Positions 50,799 through 63,774 of a stretch of 64,000 bases of DNA are shown in pieces. The notes beneath the pieces are model-generated. The model ran no database searches. It saw only the letters and a program-made list of their open reading frames with translations, and was not told the origin of the DNA. Source of the DNA: Parasponia andersonii (Eukaryota > Streptophyta > Magnoliopsida > Rosales > Cannabaceae); assembly GCA_002914805.1 (NCBI GenBank), contig JXTB01000172.1:507897-571896 (forward strand), written 5' to 3'. Numbering within the stretch: the first letter of the stretch is position 1; each line of letters opens with the position of its first letter. The position numbers were made by a program, and so were the translations under genes.

Positions 50799-52306
50799 TT
50801 TAAATATAGATACATCTGGTCCCTCTCTCTCTCTCTCTCTCTCTCTCTGTTCTTCGATACTATGAGTTGTTTTTGGTTAGTCTACAGAAGAATATGCGCT
50901 GTGATTGCTCCACTGCAATCTTGAAAAAGCCCAATCAGCTGCTGTACGATAGCTGCAATGCCCTCTAGAGTTGGTATCTGAGATGTATCTTTAGCTTAGG
51001 TCTGGCTCCAAAAAGAAGAAAAGGAGAACATGAAACATGCATGTGTTATAAGCGGTTGTAACCTTACCTCTTGCGTATGTATCAACGAGGTTCAACATCA
51101 CAAATCCATGCGAGGAACAAAGATTTTTATCGGCCTTATCCTGACAGAATTAAATTTTATACCTTGTTGAAGAAGCTCTGAGATACTGGATTATTTGACT
51201 GCCTTGTAGATATGAAGTTCGTTTAAGAGAGGTCTTTTGCCGCGTATTATATAATAAAATTTACGTTTGATGTTAGGCTATGTTTGGTCGTTGGATTCTT
51301 TTGAGAAAATGAAAATAATAATGAAAGAGAAAACATTTGTATATGGATTTTAACAAAAGCTGGGTAAAAGAGGAAAAGGAGACATATTTAACGTAGTTTC
51401 TTGAGGATTTAGGAAAAATATGTAATGTAGTTTTAATACCAACTTATGTGGGAGTGGCATGTGGTATTGAAAACGATAATTCTTACTACAAAAGCATTCT
51501 TTAAAATTTCCTCTCTATTTTCCTTTTCTGTTTTTCACTAAAACCCAGATTTCAAAAGGAGTAAGGCTCTGTTTGGAACCTGGATTCTTGATGGAAAAAA
51601 AGTTTGTTAAAAAAGTCAAAAAAAAATAAAAATAAAGGGGATAATATTTTCATAAAATTTTATAAAACGATTTTGAAACTTCTCTTTCCTAATCAATTTG
51701 TTTTAATTCTACATACTAAAAAATGATATCAAATCTAAATCTCGTTCTCATTTAAAAAATTTATCTCTCAATTTTTGTTTAAATCCAAACAAGAGAGAAT
51801 AAAATTCTTTGTAATTATTTTTCTTTCCTTAAAAAATTCTAGATTCCAAATGGGGCAAAATGTTTTTCCTTTCAAGAATCTGAGCGGATCACTACTAAGA
51901 AAGTTGAACTTGGCTTGGTCGCCCCAAACACTGGGCTGAGTTGTGTGATCAGTCTTTTATTTATTTATTTATTTTTACTTGGGGCTGGGATTCGAGCGTT
52001 AGGCCCTTCCACATTGGCAAAAAAACATGATTTTCACTAAGTTTTGGCTGCAACCACATGAATCAATTCTTTCAGCTCCTTAAAGAAATGCATTTCCTTA
52101 TTTGTACCTCAACTTGTTTATTTATAGGTTCGTACTTCACCGATATATTTACAAATCGCCACTCTAGTTTAAAGGACTTGAGATCTTTTTGATGGCTACA
52201 GACACTCAAAGTGCACTGCTGCAACCATTCTTTAGAAGCTTCTTTCTGTCTTTGGAGCACCCTTTGTTAATGTTATTATTTCTTCAATAATTACCGCAAC
52301 TATAAA
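50799..52306. other. convergent spacer downstream of SQD1 with MITE-like repeats
   Basis: The SQD1 3' UTR starts with a CT microsatellite (50823-50848). Two adjacent segments begin with similar words: GGCTATGTTTGGTCGTTGGATTC (about 51275) and GGCTCTGTTTGGAACCTGGATTC (about 51567). The second is a MITE. A TTTA run (51958-51978) followed by GGGCTGGGATTCGAGCG lies at about 51983. The rest is probably the hydrolase 3' UTR. Confidence 0.5.
51565..51862. mobile_element. MITE of about 300 bp with worn terminal inverted repeats
   Basis: The left end GGCTCTGTTTGGAACCTGGATT pairs with the right end, whose complement reads TTGCCCCATTTGGAATCTAGAA. The interior is non-coding and AT-rich. A related left-end sequence lies immediately upstream at about 51275, suggesting a second, more decayed copy. 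Confidence 0.5.
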
Positions 52307-54743
52307 CTATAATCGTGACTTAACAAAATCATCTCTTTCTCTAAATACACCATGATCCTGGCGAAAACCTGCTTTAATGAAGTCCAACACAATTGAAGCC
52401 AACTCATCTTGATGCCAAGTATACTCATGATCAGCTCCTTCTACAATACGTAGTTTATGATTAGGAATAAACTTGTTAAATTCAAAAGCATCCTCGACTG
52501 GTACTATTTTATCCATTGTTCCATGAACTGTCAATACCCTGCAAGTAACATCATTGATGAAAAAAAAAAAAAAAACTTTTAATCTAATAGAACCGGCACA
52601 AATGCTACTCTGGAAAATTGTTCACATTACAGTTGATACAAGATGAGGATAATTATCGAAGATGACAATCATTACAGTATTAAGTCTAGACTGAATAGTG
52701 AATACTGACCTGCAATTTGGATCAATTGATTTGCAGGCCCCTCGAGTATCTGTAGTTAGGCGGTCTGTCAAACTTTCTTCAGTCACTCTATACTCAAACT
52801 TTCCTAATGAGAATAAAGATAAAGTCAACCAGGTATCAGTACTAAATAATCAGTTGATTCAGTAAAGATGAACTGAAATAGTCATACACTGAAAGAAACA
52901 TATACTTAGATCTGAGACACATCCATAGGATAAAAATACCGATATGTTAAGGCTGGAAAATTAAAATATGTAAAATTTGATAGCTTACCTCTTTTATTCT
53001 TAACATCAATGAATCCATCTTGCTTGATTCTTTGAAGAAAATCTTTACCTAAGCGGCCTTCAATACCTCCTTCAAGGTCAAACCGACCAGAAATATTCAC
53101 AACTGTGTGAACATCATCGTGTTTTGCAGCATACAAAACCACCACGTTACCCCCTGCAAGAACCTTGACAAGTTATAATCCTAGATGAACAGATTTTACA
53201 GAAGTAGAGCAAAATCAAAGTTTCAAAAAAAAAAAAGAAAAATGCAACCAACATCATTATTAAAGAAACACGATAAATAGCAAACTCGTTTGAAAGAGAT
53301 AAGCAACGTCTACCTTGGAAGAGGCAATATTACAACATTATTTAATTCAACGTGCTAGTTTCTGTAGAGTAAGCACGAAATGACAAACCTTTACTGTGTC
53401 CAACAATTGCAATTGTAGCAAGATTCTCCCCACGGAAGTGCTGAACTACATCACGTAGATCATCTGCTTCTCTATGATAGTTACCATATCGAAATGAACC
53501 TTCACTTTCCCTGGAAAGTAAAGCATAAAATAACTCTTAACTTCTTAACCAACATCAAATGATTTGTGTCAAATCGAATGATGGAATGGAATTATGTAGA
53601 TATGGTTTCAGTGTAGGTTACTTGCTTCTGAATGAAAATGTATAATAGATTCATCATCACATAAAATTTTCTTTTATAATTCCAGATTATAGTTGACTTA
53701 GATGCCACAGGACAATCTTTTAGAACTATATTGTAAGTGTCTTTAGGTCATTCGAATAGCATTCAATTCATTCAGTGAACCTCATTTAGTTTCCAATAAG
53801 TCCATTCCAGTTGAAGCTCGTAATATTTGGTACCAAAAAATAAAGGCAAGGACTGGAACTACATTAACAATAATTGGACTAAATACTCAAATTTGCAGAG
53901 CTATTTTAGCTTCACAGATTGCTTGTTCAAAATTCGCCTCAAAGTATCTGTCAACTCTTTCCATTAAACAATTTACTAATCTGCCAATTTGCAAAGAGCT
54001 TTACCCATTCCCAGAAAAATCAAAGCGGAAGGCACTAATTCCTTCTTTCTCCAATGCAGCAGCAAGATTCACCATAGGGATGCGTTCCTAGAGATGAAAA
54101 ATCAACTGTCAGATCCATGACGCTGTTTCTCGACAAAAGAAAATGTAGGTTTGCATCAAACAAACAGAGGATTTGCAGCCAATTACGTAAAAAGCTTAAC
54201 AACAGAAAGACCCTCGAGAGGTCATATTGGTGAAGTTATTTCGTTGGAACAAAATCCAATCAAACATTTCCAATAACAATATCCCTTGTCCTAGCAAAAC
54301 GTACTTGCCCAGGTATTTCCATTATTAGTTACTAGTACCAAACGGCGGCGATTAATTGAAAATATGGGCCAAAGGACCAAACACTGTCTACAAAACTCCA
54401 ACATACGAACAAAAATTAGGCCAAATCCCGCAAGAGAGGAAGAGGGAAGATTTCTCTAATAAAATCAAAACAGCCAAAATTAGGATTGAAAATTCAGTCA
54501 AACACCCCAAAAAACACGAAAGAATATAAAAGGGTATTTCGCAATAATAATAATAATCCACAACCTTGGAGGATTGAAAGCCATGACACACTATAACGAG
54601 CTCTTTTGAACCTGTATCATGCAATATTCCCACGAGCTTTTCACCATGGCTGTTTACAATAACCCTCCTCTGTCGAATTACTGCAGAAAATAAACAAGGC
54701 ACGAGAATAAATCCTATGCACCCATACACATTATATATATAAA

Positions 54744-54779
<36 letters not shown>

Positions 54780-55161
54780 TATACACGTATTGCACATATA
54801 CAGGAAATGAAAGGAAATTGGGTGGATCCCTTTCTGTAAAATCAACATAAGTGCTCAAATCACCAGTTGGTGACCAAATTGGTTGTGGCAACATGACCGA
54901 ACAATCAAAATGAGCAAAGTAGATGAACCACAGAAAAAATCGGTTTCTGGGTTTTTCTTTTCTTGGAGTACAAGTGCCACTACCGGTACAGATTGGGTTG
55001 TTCGGAATGAAAAATTTCGGTGAAAGTTTCTTACATGGTATTATATAACAAATATCAACTTTAGCCGTTAATTTGGGGGTAGGGGATGAGAAATGAGCTT
55101 TACCAATATCGGGGTTAGAAGCTCCTTCTTTCTGGGTCGGACTCGGACGATTCACCGCCAT
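52307..55161 (-). CDS. alpha/beta hydrolase (serine hydrolase), seven exons
   Basis: Exons in transcript order: 55161-55104, 54680-54565, 54087-54005, 53510-53389, 53153-52989, 52803-52710 and 52538-52307. All introns are GT-AG and the sum is 870 nt (289 aa). The fold motifs are VCHGFQSSK (oxyanion region, about 50-58), RFDFSGNGES, the nucleophile elbow GHSKG with Ser125, Asp222 in VHGTMDKIVP and His250 in GADHEY. A complete catalytic triad is therefore present and the protein should be an active esterase, lipase or thioesterase; the substrate is not deducible. An upstream in-frame ATG at 55260 would add 33 basic residues resembling an organelle targeting peptide (322 aa). It lies 1.5 kb from and convergent with SQD1. 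Confidence 0.9.
54735..54786. repeat. TA / GTAT microsatellite in hydrolase intron 1
   Basis: A short TATATA tract followed by a (GTAT)n run of about eight units lies within the first intron of the hydrolase gene. Confidence 0.85.
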
Positions 55162-55290
55162 GAGTTGGAGTTGTTCATGGCGCCAAAGGAAGGACAAAAT
55201 ACGAGGACGACGAGCCCCGATCACTCGAGTGATTTTCCAGGTTTGCCCTGACCCTGCCATAGACTATTGAGACTTTAATAGTGTTGAATA

Positions 55291-55604
55291 AATTAGGTTC
55301 CGCAACTTTTTTTTTTCCGTTAATTAAATCTATCAACTGTACCATTTTTTAAAAAATGAATTATTAAAAATTTTTTGGACGATTTAACAGATTCTTGATA
55401 TATTCTTGACATTGGCTGTGATTTTGATGAGTTTTTAATGAATTCTTTATATTCTTGACAGATTTTTGATATCGATGGTACTCTTAACAGAATTTTAATG
55501 AATTCTTGATACATTCTGAATGAATTATTGATAAATTTTTGACTAATTTCCTCTAAAAGTGATAGAATTTAATGATGGTAATAAATTTAGTCAAATATTA
55601 ACCC
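55291..55604 (-). mobile_element. MULE-like MITE, copy A
   Basis: About 314 bp. Read in reverse it matches 55981-56253 along its length. Shared blocks are the ATTAGGT ... ACTTTTTTTTT end, TAATTAAATCTA, TTTTTTAAAAAATGAATT, repeated ATTCTTGAT / ATTCTTGAC words and TAGTAAATTTAGT near the other end. Its own ends are partially complementary. A target-site duplication was not clear (AATAA on both sides at best). It starts only about 30 bp upstream of the hydrolase 5' start. Confidence 0.6.
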
Positions 55605-55660
55605 AATAATGTTAGGTATCCAAAATATTTATCAAATTTCTAAATTTACACATGTGACAT

Positions 55661-56592
55661 TAGATATGTTAATATGGGTCGAATTTGTGGATTGACTCAC
55701 GTTCTAAACAAATAATATAGTATCGGTCTGGCTCGGGGGCCAAATTAATGTGGATATGAATCGGTTCGTTATGTACTGTAAGGATTGGAGTGGGCCTCAT
55801 CAATATGCTTATCGACTCAGCCTGACTTATATTTAGTTATTTTATATATAATTTTAAATATATTTTTAATTAAAATTTTTTAAAAAAATAATTAAATATT
55901 TTTATTTATATGTTTTTAATGTTATTTATATCATTATTTTATTTATTTACTTTTAATTTATTTAAAATTTAAAGAATATGGGTTAAGTAGATAATTACTA
56001 CTTTTTTCAAATGCTTAACTAAATTTACTACTATTATTAGATTCTACTACTTTAGAGAAATAATTAGTCAAGAATTCATCAAGAATCCGTTAAAAATCTA
56101 TCAAGAATTTGTCAAGATTATTACTAACATCAAGAATCCATCAAGATCGTCAAGAATTCATCAAAAATTCATCAAGAATTCATTTTTTAAAAAGTGATAT
56201 AATGGTAGATTTAATTAGTAAGGAAAAAAAAGTCATATTCACCTAATTTTTTTAAAGAATATGAATGAGTCTTAGGCTCATATTTTAGTTTACATAAGCA
56301 TATATTTGATATTTTAAAGCATATAACAACAAAATTATTCCCATATTTTGGCCTACATAAACATAACTCACTTAGACACAACCTAATTAGTCTCGCACAA
56401 AATGTGAGTTAAGCTTGTGGGCCATATCAGACCTCCTTTATAAGAATGTAGGTCTGAACGGGCTAACCAACTTTTTAAGCAAGCTGGGCCAACCATCTTT
56501 TTAGACAGATCAGACCTGAGCTTAGTACAAATTTGTGTAAGTTTATCAAATATAGACTGGATCGGGTCAGCCCGACCCACTTTACATCTCTA
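55661..56592. mobile_element. hAT-like non-autonomous element hosting MITE copy B
   Basis: The left end TAGATATGTTAATATGGGTCG and the complement of the right end TAGAGATGTAAAGTGGGTCGG are imperfect terminal inverted repeats. The flanks TGTGACAT and TGTTGTAT agree at 6 of 8 bases, consistent with a worn 8-bp hAT duplication. The interior contains GGGCC- and GACCTG-rich phrases common in such elements and no coding sequence. It is interrupted by the MITE at 55981-56253. Confidence 0.5.
55981..56253 (+). mobile_element. MULE-like MITE, copy B, with 10-bp target-site duplication
   Basis: 273 bp, flanked directly by AAAGAATATG at 55971-55980 and 56254-56263, in the 9-11-bp range typical of Mutator-like transposition. 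The ends are partially complementary (GGTTAAGTAGATAATTACTAC against ATTAGGTGAATATGAC). The interior has many TCAAGAATT words about 11-22 bp apart. It is the inverted relative of copy A. Confidence 0.75.
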
Positions 56593-56599
56593 TGTTGTA

Positions 56600-58150
56600 T
56601 ATAAATTGACATTATTCGCTCAATTAATGAATATTATTAGTTTACTTATGGGTATAATAGTTGAATAGTGACAAATCATATGAAATATAAGATAGCCAAA
56701 ATATTGTAACCAATTGTGCTTTATTAATGGGATGCTAACCTTAAATCTCAACATTAAAAATGAGTGTAGTTAATGATGCATGTGAGAATTGCCTTTACTA
56801 ATTTCAATTATATGTAATGTATTATTTTCAAATAAAATGTTAACAAGTATATTTTAGAATGTATTTATTATCACTATTGTTTACTCTTTCCATTCTTCTA
56901 AAATCATTAAAATTGAAAATTCAACTTTTACTTTGTACATCTTTAGTTTGTTTTCGAAGATTATTCTTAATCTAATTTTCTCTCCTCTTTTCTCACCTGT
57001 TATGTTATTCTCATATTAAACTAAAGCTTTTGTTGGAGCACAAATCCTTTTTGAAAGGGAAAAATTGGCATATCTCAGGGCCAATATGTTTAGAAATATT
57101 AACTAGGCCAAACATGACACAAAAATTCTTGTCAAAAACGATATGACACAAGATGATCATGTCAGACTCATGTTTTTTGGCACAATCATAATACGAGCAT
57201 GGCTCGGCCCGTAAAGCACGAAAAACACGATAATAGATACTTTAAAAGTGATTGCTTTTAGAGTTAATAACATGATGATAAATTTTACTAATAATAATTA
57301 CTAAAAAGGAATAAGAGTTAAACGAAAATTGTTGTTAAATTTCACACTTAATTGATATAAATTGATTTTGTTATTTTGTAGGAATATGTATTAATTGACA
57401 ACTAAAAATTTACAATTAATTATAATTATTGTGACTAAAACAAAATAGACTTAAACAAGCACGAATATAATATGAACACCGCATAGACTATACTAGGTCA
57501 AAAGTATTTGAGTTTAGTTACACAAGTACGATACAATATTTCTAGTGAATCATGCTAAACACGACACGAAATATAAGTAAATTTATCTATATTTTCGCAA
57601 CACGGCACATAAAACACAAGTGAACTTCTCTCTATTTTTCGTGGCACGACATATTTGACATCTAAAACATGTTAGTTGCAGCCCGTATGGAATAGAATAT
57701 GTAACGTTAACAACAAATCCATTTGTTATCAAACTAAAGGTTTTTCTGGTGCGCTTACACTCTTTTAGCCAAAAAATTAAAATAGAATTATACTTGATAA
57801 TCATCCTCAGTTTTTCATATGGACAAGTATAATTGAATACGGCCAAAATAGCTTATTTATGGCGTCCACTTTATAATCGAATCAATAGCGTGATGAGGGA
57901 GGGAAAAAAATTCACTATGCTGCCATCTCAATGGTATAAGCATCTCTTATATGATATTACAAGATAACCGACTGTAATAATGTAAGCCATCTGCAAGAGA
58001 ATTATGATCCAAGAAGAATTGTCTTTTGTAAAAAGTGGGAAGATGTTCTTTACTTCCTAAAATTTAGAGACGTAAACAAATGTTTTACAAAAGCAATTTA
58101 AATACAAAACTAATTTCAACTAGGGTCTTACTACTCTAACGATATATACA

Positions 58151-58195
<45 letters not shown>

Positions 58196-58954
58196 TATTT
58201 GAGAATATTGCTCATCACTGCTTCCACATACGTTGAACTCCTACGAGGTCTATACATATATATTTATATGATTGTGCCACTTACAACATTGATCGAGGAA
58301 ATTTACCATACACGGGAAGACATAAGTGTTTTTGGTAAAAGAGGAAACGTGAAAAAAAAAAAAAATGTAGGCGACGAGGGACTAGTGGGTGAATTCGAAT
58401 TAGAATGAGTTATTTAGTACCCAAGATGTATCAATGCGAGCCAGCTTTTCATAACCTCTATCTCAGACACGGACACAGGCACACATATGTATGTATACGT
58501 GTACAGATAGATATGAACCTCAACATAAACACAAGAATCAGAATAATAAACCCAGGAATCAGAATCAGACGCATGGCAAAGGAATAGCTGCCGGGCGTAT
58601 GACTAGTATATTAGATGGACTTTGGGGGCCAAGTCTTCGACATGATCAAGAATTCAATGGAACATTATTCTTTCAGTTTTCACTGTATAGTAACAAGAAT
58701 CAAAAATAAAAAGCCAAATAGTAAAGACGAAACTAATGTATCCCGAGGAACTTAATTTAGAAAAGCTAATTACCCGCCAATCAACTCTTCTACAGTTGCC
58801 AGTCAATTTCACTAGCATTTCAATAGAATACTCACTGCCAGCAATCAAAATTATAGCATCGGACGGACGAGGCTGGTAAATTACTAATATGCACATTCAA
58901 GCTGATAAATAGCTTCCTAGAAAAAGATTGAGTTCCTTACCAACCTCCTCAGTG
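56600..58954. other. intergenic spacer between FtsH4 and the hydrolase
   Basis: No gene is seen. A probable second hAT-type element spans about 57100-57680. A TA microsatellite lies at 58157-58191. The last 200-300 bases before 58955 are probably the FtsH4 3' UTR. Confidence 0.5.
57103..57666. mobile_element. probable hAT-type non-autonomous element
   Basis: Words such as GGCTCGGCCCGTAAAGCACG, AACACGATAAT, CTAAACACGACACGAAAT and CGTGGCACGACATATTTGACATCTA recall the terminal and subterminal composition of common plant hAT MITEs. Possible inverted ends are TAGGCCAAACATGACAC (57103) and the complement TAGATGTCAAATATGTCGTGCC (57666). Neither end is exact. Confidence 0.35.
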
Positions 58955-59759
58955 CTAAGAACCGACAGGAGCGATGCCTTTAGTCTTGGCTGCAGCTGTT
59001 GCTGCAGCAGCAGCGGCTGCTGCAGCAGCTGCAGCGGATGCAGCCGGATTGGGAGTTGAGGGAGGCACTGGATTAGACTGCGAACTACTCTGAGCCGTAA
59101 CTACTTGTGGCTGCTCTTGCTGCTGCTGTTGGGAGTTTACCTGGGCAAGCAAAGCCTTTATCTGACTTCCTGTAAGTGTTTCCTGCTCAAGCAAGGCATT
59201 AGCAAGGGCATGGAGTTCCTTTTCATGGGTGGTGAGAATGGTTTTCGCATTATTGTAAGCTCTATCCAACAAATACTTCACTTCTTTTTCAATCAGAAGC
59301 CTAGTTTCTGTACTCATGCTCTTCCCATGGTCGTCATAATTGTGGGTGACAACCCCAACTTCTTTGCTCATGCCGTACTTTGTAACCATTGCTCTTGCAA
59401 TAGAAGTTGCTTTCTGAAGATCAGAAGATGCACCTGAAGTAACTTCATTTTCGCCAAAGACTAACTCTTCTGCAACCCGCCCACCCATACAAACATCAAG
59501 TCGTGCAAGCATCTGTTTGCGGGAGATTTTAGTCTCATCCTTGTCAGGCAATTGGGAAACCATGCCAAGAGCCATTCCTCTGGGAACTATTGTTGCCTTG
59601 TGAACTTGAAGGGCGCCATCAGTATGGATAGCCACAAGGGCATGTCCACCCTCATGGAAAGCGGTTAGCTTCCGTGACTCATCAGATATGACAGCTGATT
59701 TTCGCTCACTTCCCATCAGAATCTTGTCCTTCGCATACTCGAGATCAGCCATGCTCACT

Positions 59760-59791
<32 letters not shown>

Positions 59792-62700
59792 TGCGACATT
59801 AACCAAGTTTGCAAGATCTGCTCCTGAAAATCCTGGTGTCCCTCGAGCAATGATCATCAAATCCACATCGTCTGCTTTAAGAACCTGTCACAAAGACGTA
59901 TCCTTACTTAGAATGAATCTCAGTTCAGTTAAGCATCCACTAAATCTAAAAATACAAACTGCAGAATAACAGTTTGAACAGCATTAACAATTAGTCAGGA
60001 CACAAGGAAATGATGTCTTCATACAGGTCTTCAGCAAGTGATGGTTATAAGAAACGAAACATTCGTAATAAAAGAATAGGCAAGATTGTTTTGCTACCTT
60101 ATTCTTTTTCCTGGGTAATAATAAAATACAAGAGGTCAACGTGAAGGGATCAAATTATCACTGAGATGTATAAACCGTCTAAAGAATCCTGAGATGTATA
60201 AACCATCTAAAGAACCCAGTAGATATATAAACCAGTTAAAACTGTAACTTAACAAATTAGCATCCTAATGAGTCCAAGAGCAGCTTGGACAAATGAGGAC
60301 TCATCAGGACGAGCTACACAATCATGCCTGAGTCAAAAACTAAAAGTCCTGTTCAAACTGTTATCATATTGAGGACAAACAACAGCCATCATGAAGGGTT
60401 ATCTAAGAGATACTTCACATTTTACTGGCGCCCATAAAAGCACATGCTAGTTTCAGTTAACATAGGAAGGACAATCTAAGAAGGTGAGAACTTGAAAACA
60501 GGCTCTACATGTAAGAGCCTTGAATAAAGAACCTTTCAAAAACAGTCGTGTAGCCATTGCAACTCAAGCTTAGCCTTAAGAAGTAAGTCGTTAAACTTCT
60601 TCCAAAGGTATAAAAGATTACCTTTGACATGTGGGACTCCATAATCTGCCTCCGTCCTTCAACATCTGGATTAGGAACAACAATATGCCGATCAAAGCGT
60701 CCAGGCCTCACAAGTGCCTTGTCCAGCGACTCGGGAAAATTGGTTGCAGCTATCACAATAATTCCTTCATTTTGTTTGAAACCATCCAGCTCAACAAGCA
60801 GCTGATTCAATGTCATCTTCATGTACTGCTGATCCTTGGGGTTGCGGCTACCACCTATGGCATCTATCTCGTCAATGAAGATGATACAAGGTGACCGCTT
60901 CTTTGCAGCCGAAAAGAGATCTCTCACCCTCCGGGCTCCAACACCAACAAACATCTCTTCAAACTCGCTGCCACTACAAGAGAAGAAAGGTACGCCTGCT
61001 TCTCCAGCAATAGCTCTTGCTAACATTGTTTTGCCAGTGCCAGGTGGGCCAACAAGCAAAACACCTTTTGGAAGTTTGCCACCTAGACGAGTGAAGCGCT
61101 GCAATAAAGGAAGTAAAACTAAGGCAAACATTACCAGTAATAGCACATAAACATATTGCACACCCCCCAAAAAACAAAGGCCAAGGAAGGGGAGCGTGCA
61201 AAGCTGATACACATGACCAAACACATCCCAAGTTATCCAACATAATTAGGAACTTGCTCAAAACACAAACCCAAAGATGAACGAGTGGAGGAATGATGAG
61301 ACCAACACTGAATATATACCTTAGGATCTCTAAGATAATGAACAATTTCTTCCAGCTCAGCCTTAGCCTCATCAACACCCTTTACGTCATTGAACTTTGT
61401 GTTTGATTCAATGCTAGGTTGCACCTCTTCGTTAAGACCCAGCCCTAAAAAAATGGAACACCAGATACATGCAAATTTCTTCAATTCCAAGATAGAAAAA
61501 ATACACTAATAACAAATCATCTGTAAAAAGAAATACCTTTGCTAATTCCTTTATCCTCAATCAGAGCACCTACACCAGAAATGAGGAGAAAAGCCAGTGC
61601 AATAGTACGAATAGTACGCCACAGCTGCTCTTTGAAATTACCTCCTTCTGCAGATACCATATGAATAGGAGCATTCGCAGTTCCAAGAACACCCTCTTTT
61701 ACAGATTTTCCAACATTTTTCAAAGCTCCAAAGCCACCTATGCTTTCCTCCTCCCTTGCATACTTAGACATACCTGCAAATTGCAGATACAAGAAAGGAG
61801 TGCAAGAACACAGTTTAACGAAATGTAAACAAGGGGGCATAAGTTCATAAACCGTCACAAGAAAAAATAAAACGTATAGAACAGGTATGTGAATTCCCAT
61901 AATGTGTTTAAACCAAAAGATATTCAAGCTCCCATAGTTCCATAATATCCAACTTCCATGTTTTGATTTTTTGCAATCACACAAACGCTTGACCCAAAAG
62001 GGAAAAACACGCACACACACGGAGAGATACAAACAGTAAAACTCCATGCAGTGACTTACATTATGCGAATAGAAAAAATAGAAACAAAGGTACATTATTC
62101 CCCTAAGCAAATTAAAATAATGAACATGTGCCAATGCATGCAGCAATACCATTTAGATAGACATGCAAACAAAACTTAACCAGAAAACCATTCTTCTAGA
62201 ACACTAATTATGTTTTGTTAGCATATCCATAATAATTACCACGTGTAAGTATGGATCTAGCCCTATCAAAGAGTAGAAAGTGTCAGAACCCCAATTGATA
62301 ATTAGGTTAGTAGACTCGGTTCCAAATAAAATCAACAGTTAATATGGAAACAGATGAAATAGATAAAATAAAAACAAATTTTTAAAAAGGAAAGGTAAAA
62401 CAAGAAACTATACAAATACTCACCTCTCTGCAGTGTTCGGAACAATTCACTCCCATCCAGCCTGTCAACTTTGACTAATGCTTTTACATATTCTAAAAGT
62501 GCCTCCGGATTAGAATGTAGCGATGGTTGACTTTCAAATGATCTGATCACTGCTTCAGGATCACTACGTCGGTAAAGTTCTTTCAAATGGGCAACTTCAC
62601 TGGCTTCATCTGCTTCACGTACTCTGCGAGCTAAATTGCCAACATAGCTAGACTGATTCCTCCTTTGGGGATTTACAATCCTGTTCCCTGCACAAAGGGG

Positions 62701-63774
62701 GAAAAAGCAATTGCTTCTACAATTAAAAAAGCATAAAGGAGACAATCACTTTAGCTTTCACCTAAATTTAAAAACCAAAGATAAAAACAATGATAAAACT
62801 GATCTTTATTCACTCTCAAAAGATAAAACTGTTGTCACGTGAACTCCGAAGCAATAAATTTGACATGAAAAACAGCTACTCTTTGGAAGTAAAAAATGGA
62901 TAAGCAAAAATATGAATGCTACAAACACATACCTACGCCACCTCCAAACTTCTGCATTGGCAAACCGCTTTTAGAAAACAAAATTTTACCTCGTCCCAAT
63001 TGTGATTGATGCCTTGAAACCTGTTGCATAGAAGATGACATTGAACATAAAAAGGTTAAACACAACATAACAAGATCCTAGATGCAAAATCATGCACGTG
63101 TGTCAGTAATTCCATATGCATGTAACAGATATACTACCCACTACCCAGTGCCTTTAAAGAAAACTATCACAATGACCACCCATTATCATTTCTATTCCAT
63201 TCATGTCGGCCTTCACAAGAAACCTTCATTCTTTCGCCAAATAGACTAGTCCGAAATGGTACAACACCAAACAGATTACGAACAAAAACCAACTACAATT
63301 AAGTATAGCTTCCACTTCACAAATAACAGAATCAACTAAGCCTCTACTATTTCATTTTAACTGCTTAAAAATACACACATAAATAAATATATGTCTATGT
63401 GTATATAGAAAACTGGAACAACAAGCCAGAGTTCTTATACCAGGATAAGACGTCTTATCTTTAATATCCTGAAAGCCCAAACCTTTCCATTGAATTTCTC
63501 ATGAATTCGATAGCCCCTATTCATGAGCAGAAAAAACTGAACAAACCCAAATCGACCCTCTACCGTTAAAATCCAAGCAGTGCAATTACGAATACAAAAA
63601 AAGGCCTAATAATTGAAATTAGGGTTTACCGAAATCGATATAGAAAATCACATCTTAGTGCCCAAATATCAATCCATAATGGAAATAGAGCGCAAACAAT
63701 GCATAAATATGCGAAAAAGGACGAATCTTAGTCGAGATTGAACTGACCTCCGTGATCAGGCGCCTCAGAGCCAT
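58955..63774 (-). CDS. FTSH4: mitochondrial i-AAA protease FtsH4
   Basis: Exons in transcript order: 63774-63748, 63020-62933, 62687-62424, 61773-61537, 61444-61320, 61098-60622 and 59884-58955. All introns are GT-AG and the sum is 2148 nt (715 aa), close to Arabidopsis FtsH4. The start [20 protein letters not shown] is a basic mitochondrial presequence. A single transmembrane helix lies at about 182-198. The AAA module has Walker A GPPGTGKT (264-271), Walker [13 protein letters not shown] and the second region of homology ending PGRFDRH. The zinc site is HEGGH (483-487), with G where bacterial FtsH has A. The C-terminus carries Gln-rich and Ala13-type runs before [10 protein letters not shown]. 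The family works as a homo-hexamer on the inner membrane, facing the intermembrane space, and removes damaged or unassembled proteins. Confidence 0.95.

Noticed and set aside
51958..52010. SINE-like B box complement (GGGATTCGAGCG) next to a TTTA repeat
   Set aside because: No A box at the right distance on the minus strand; too weak to call.
54388..55260. 290-codon uninterrupted frame at the hydrolase 5' end
   Set aside because: It reads through introns 1 and 2; GT-AG signals and the conserved hydrolase sequence support separate exons instead.
61517..62152. 211-codon frame within FtsH4
   Set aside because: Only its last part (61537-61773) is exon; the rest is intron with no homology.
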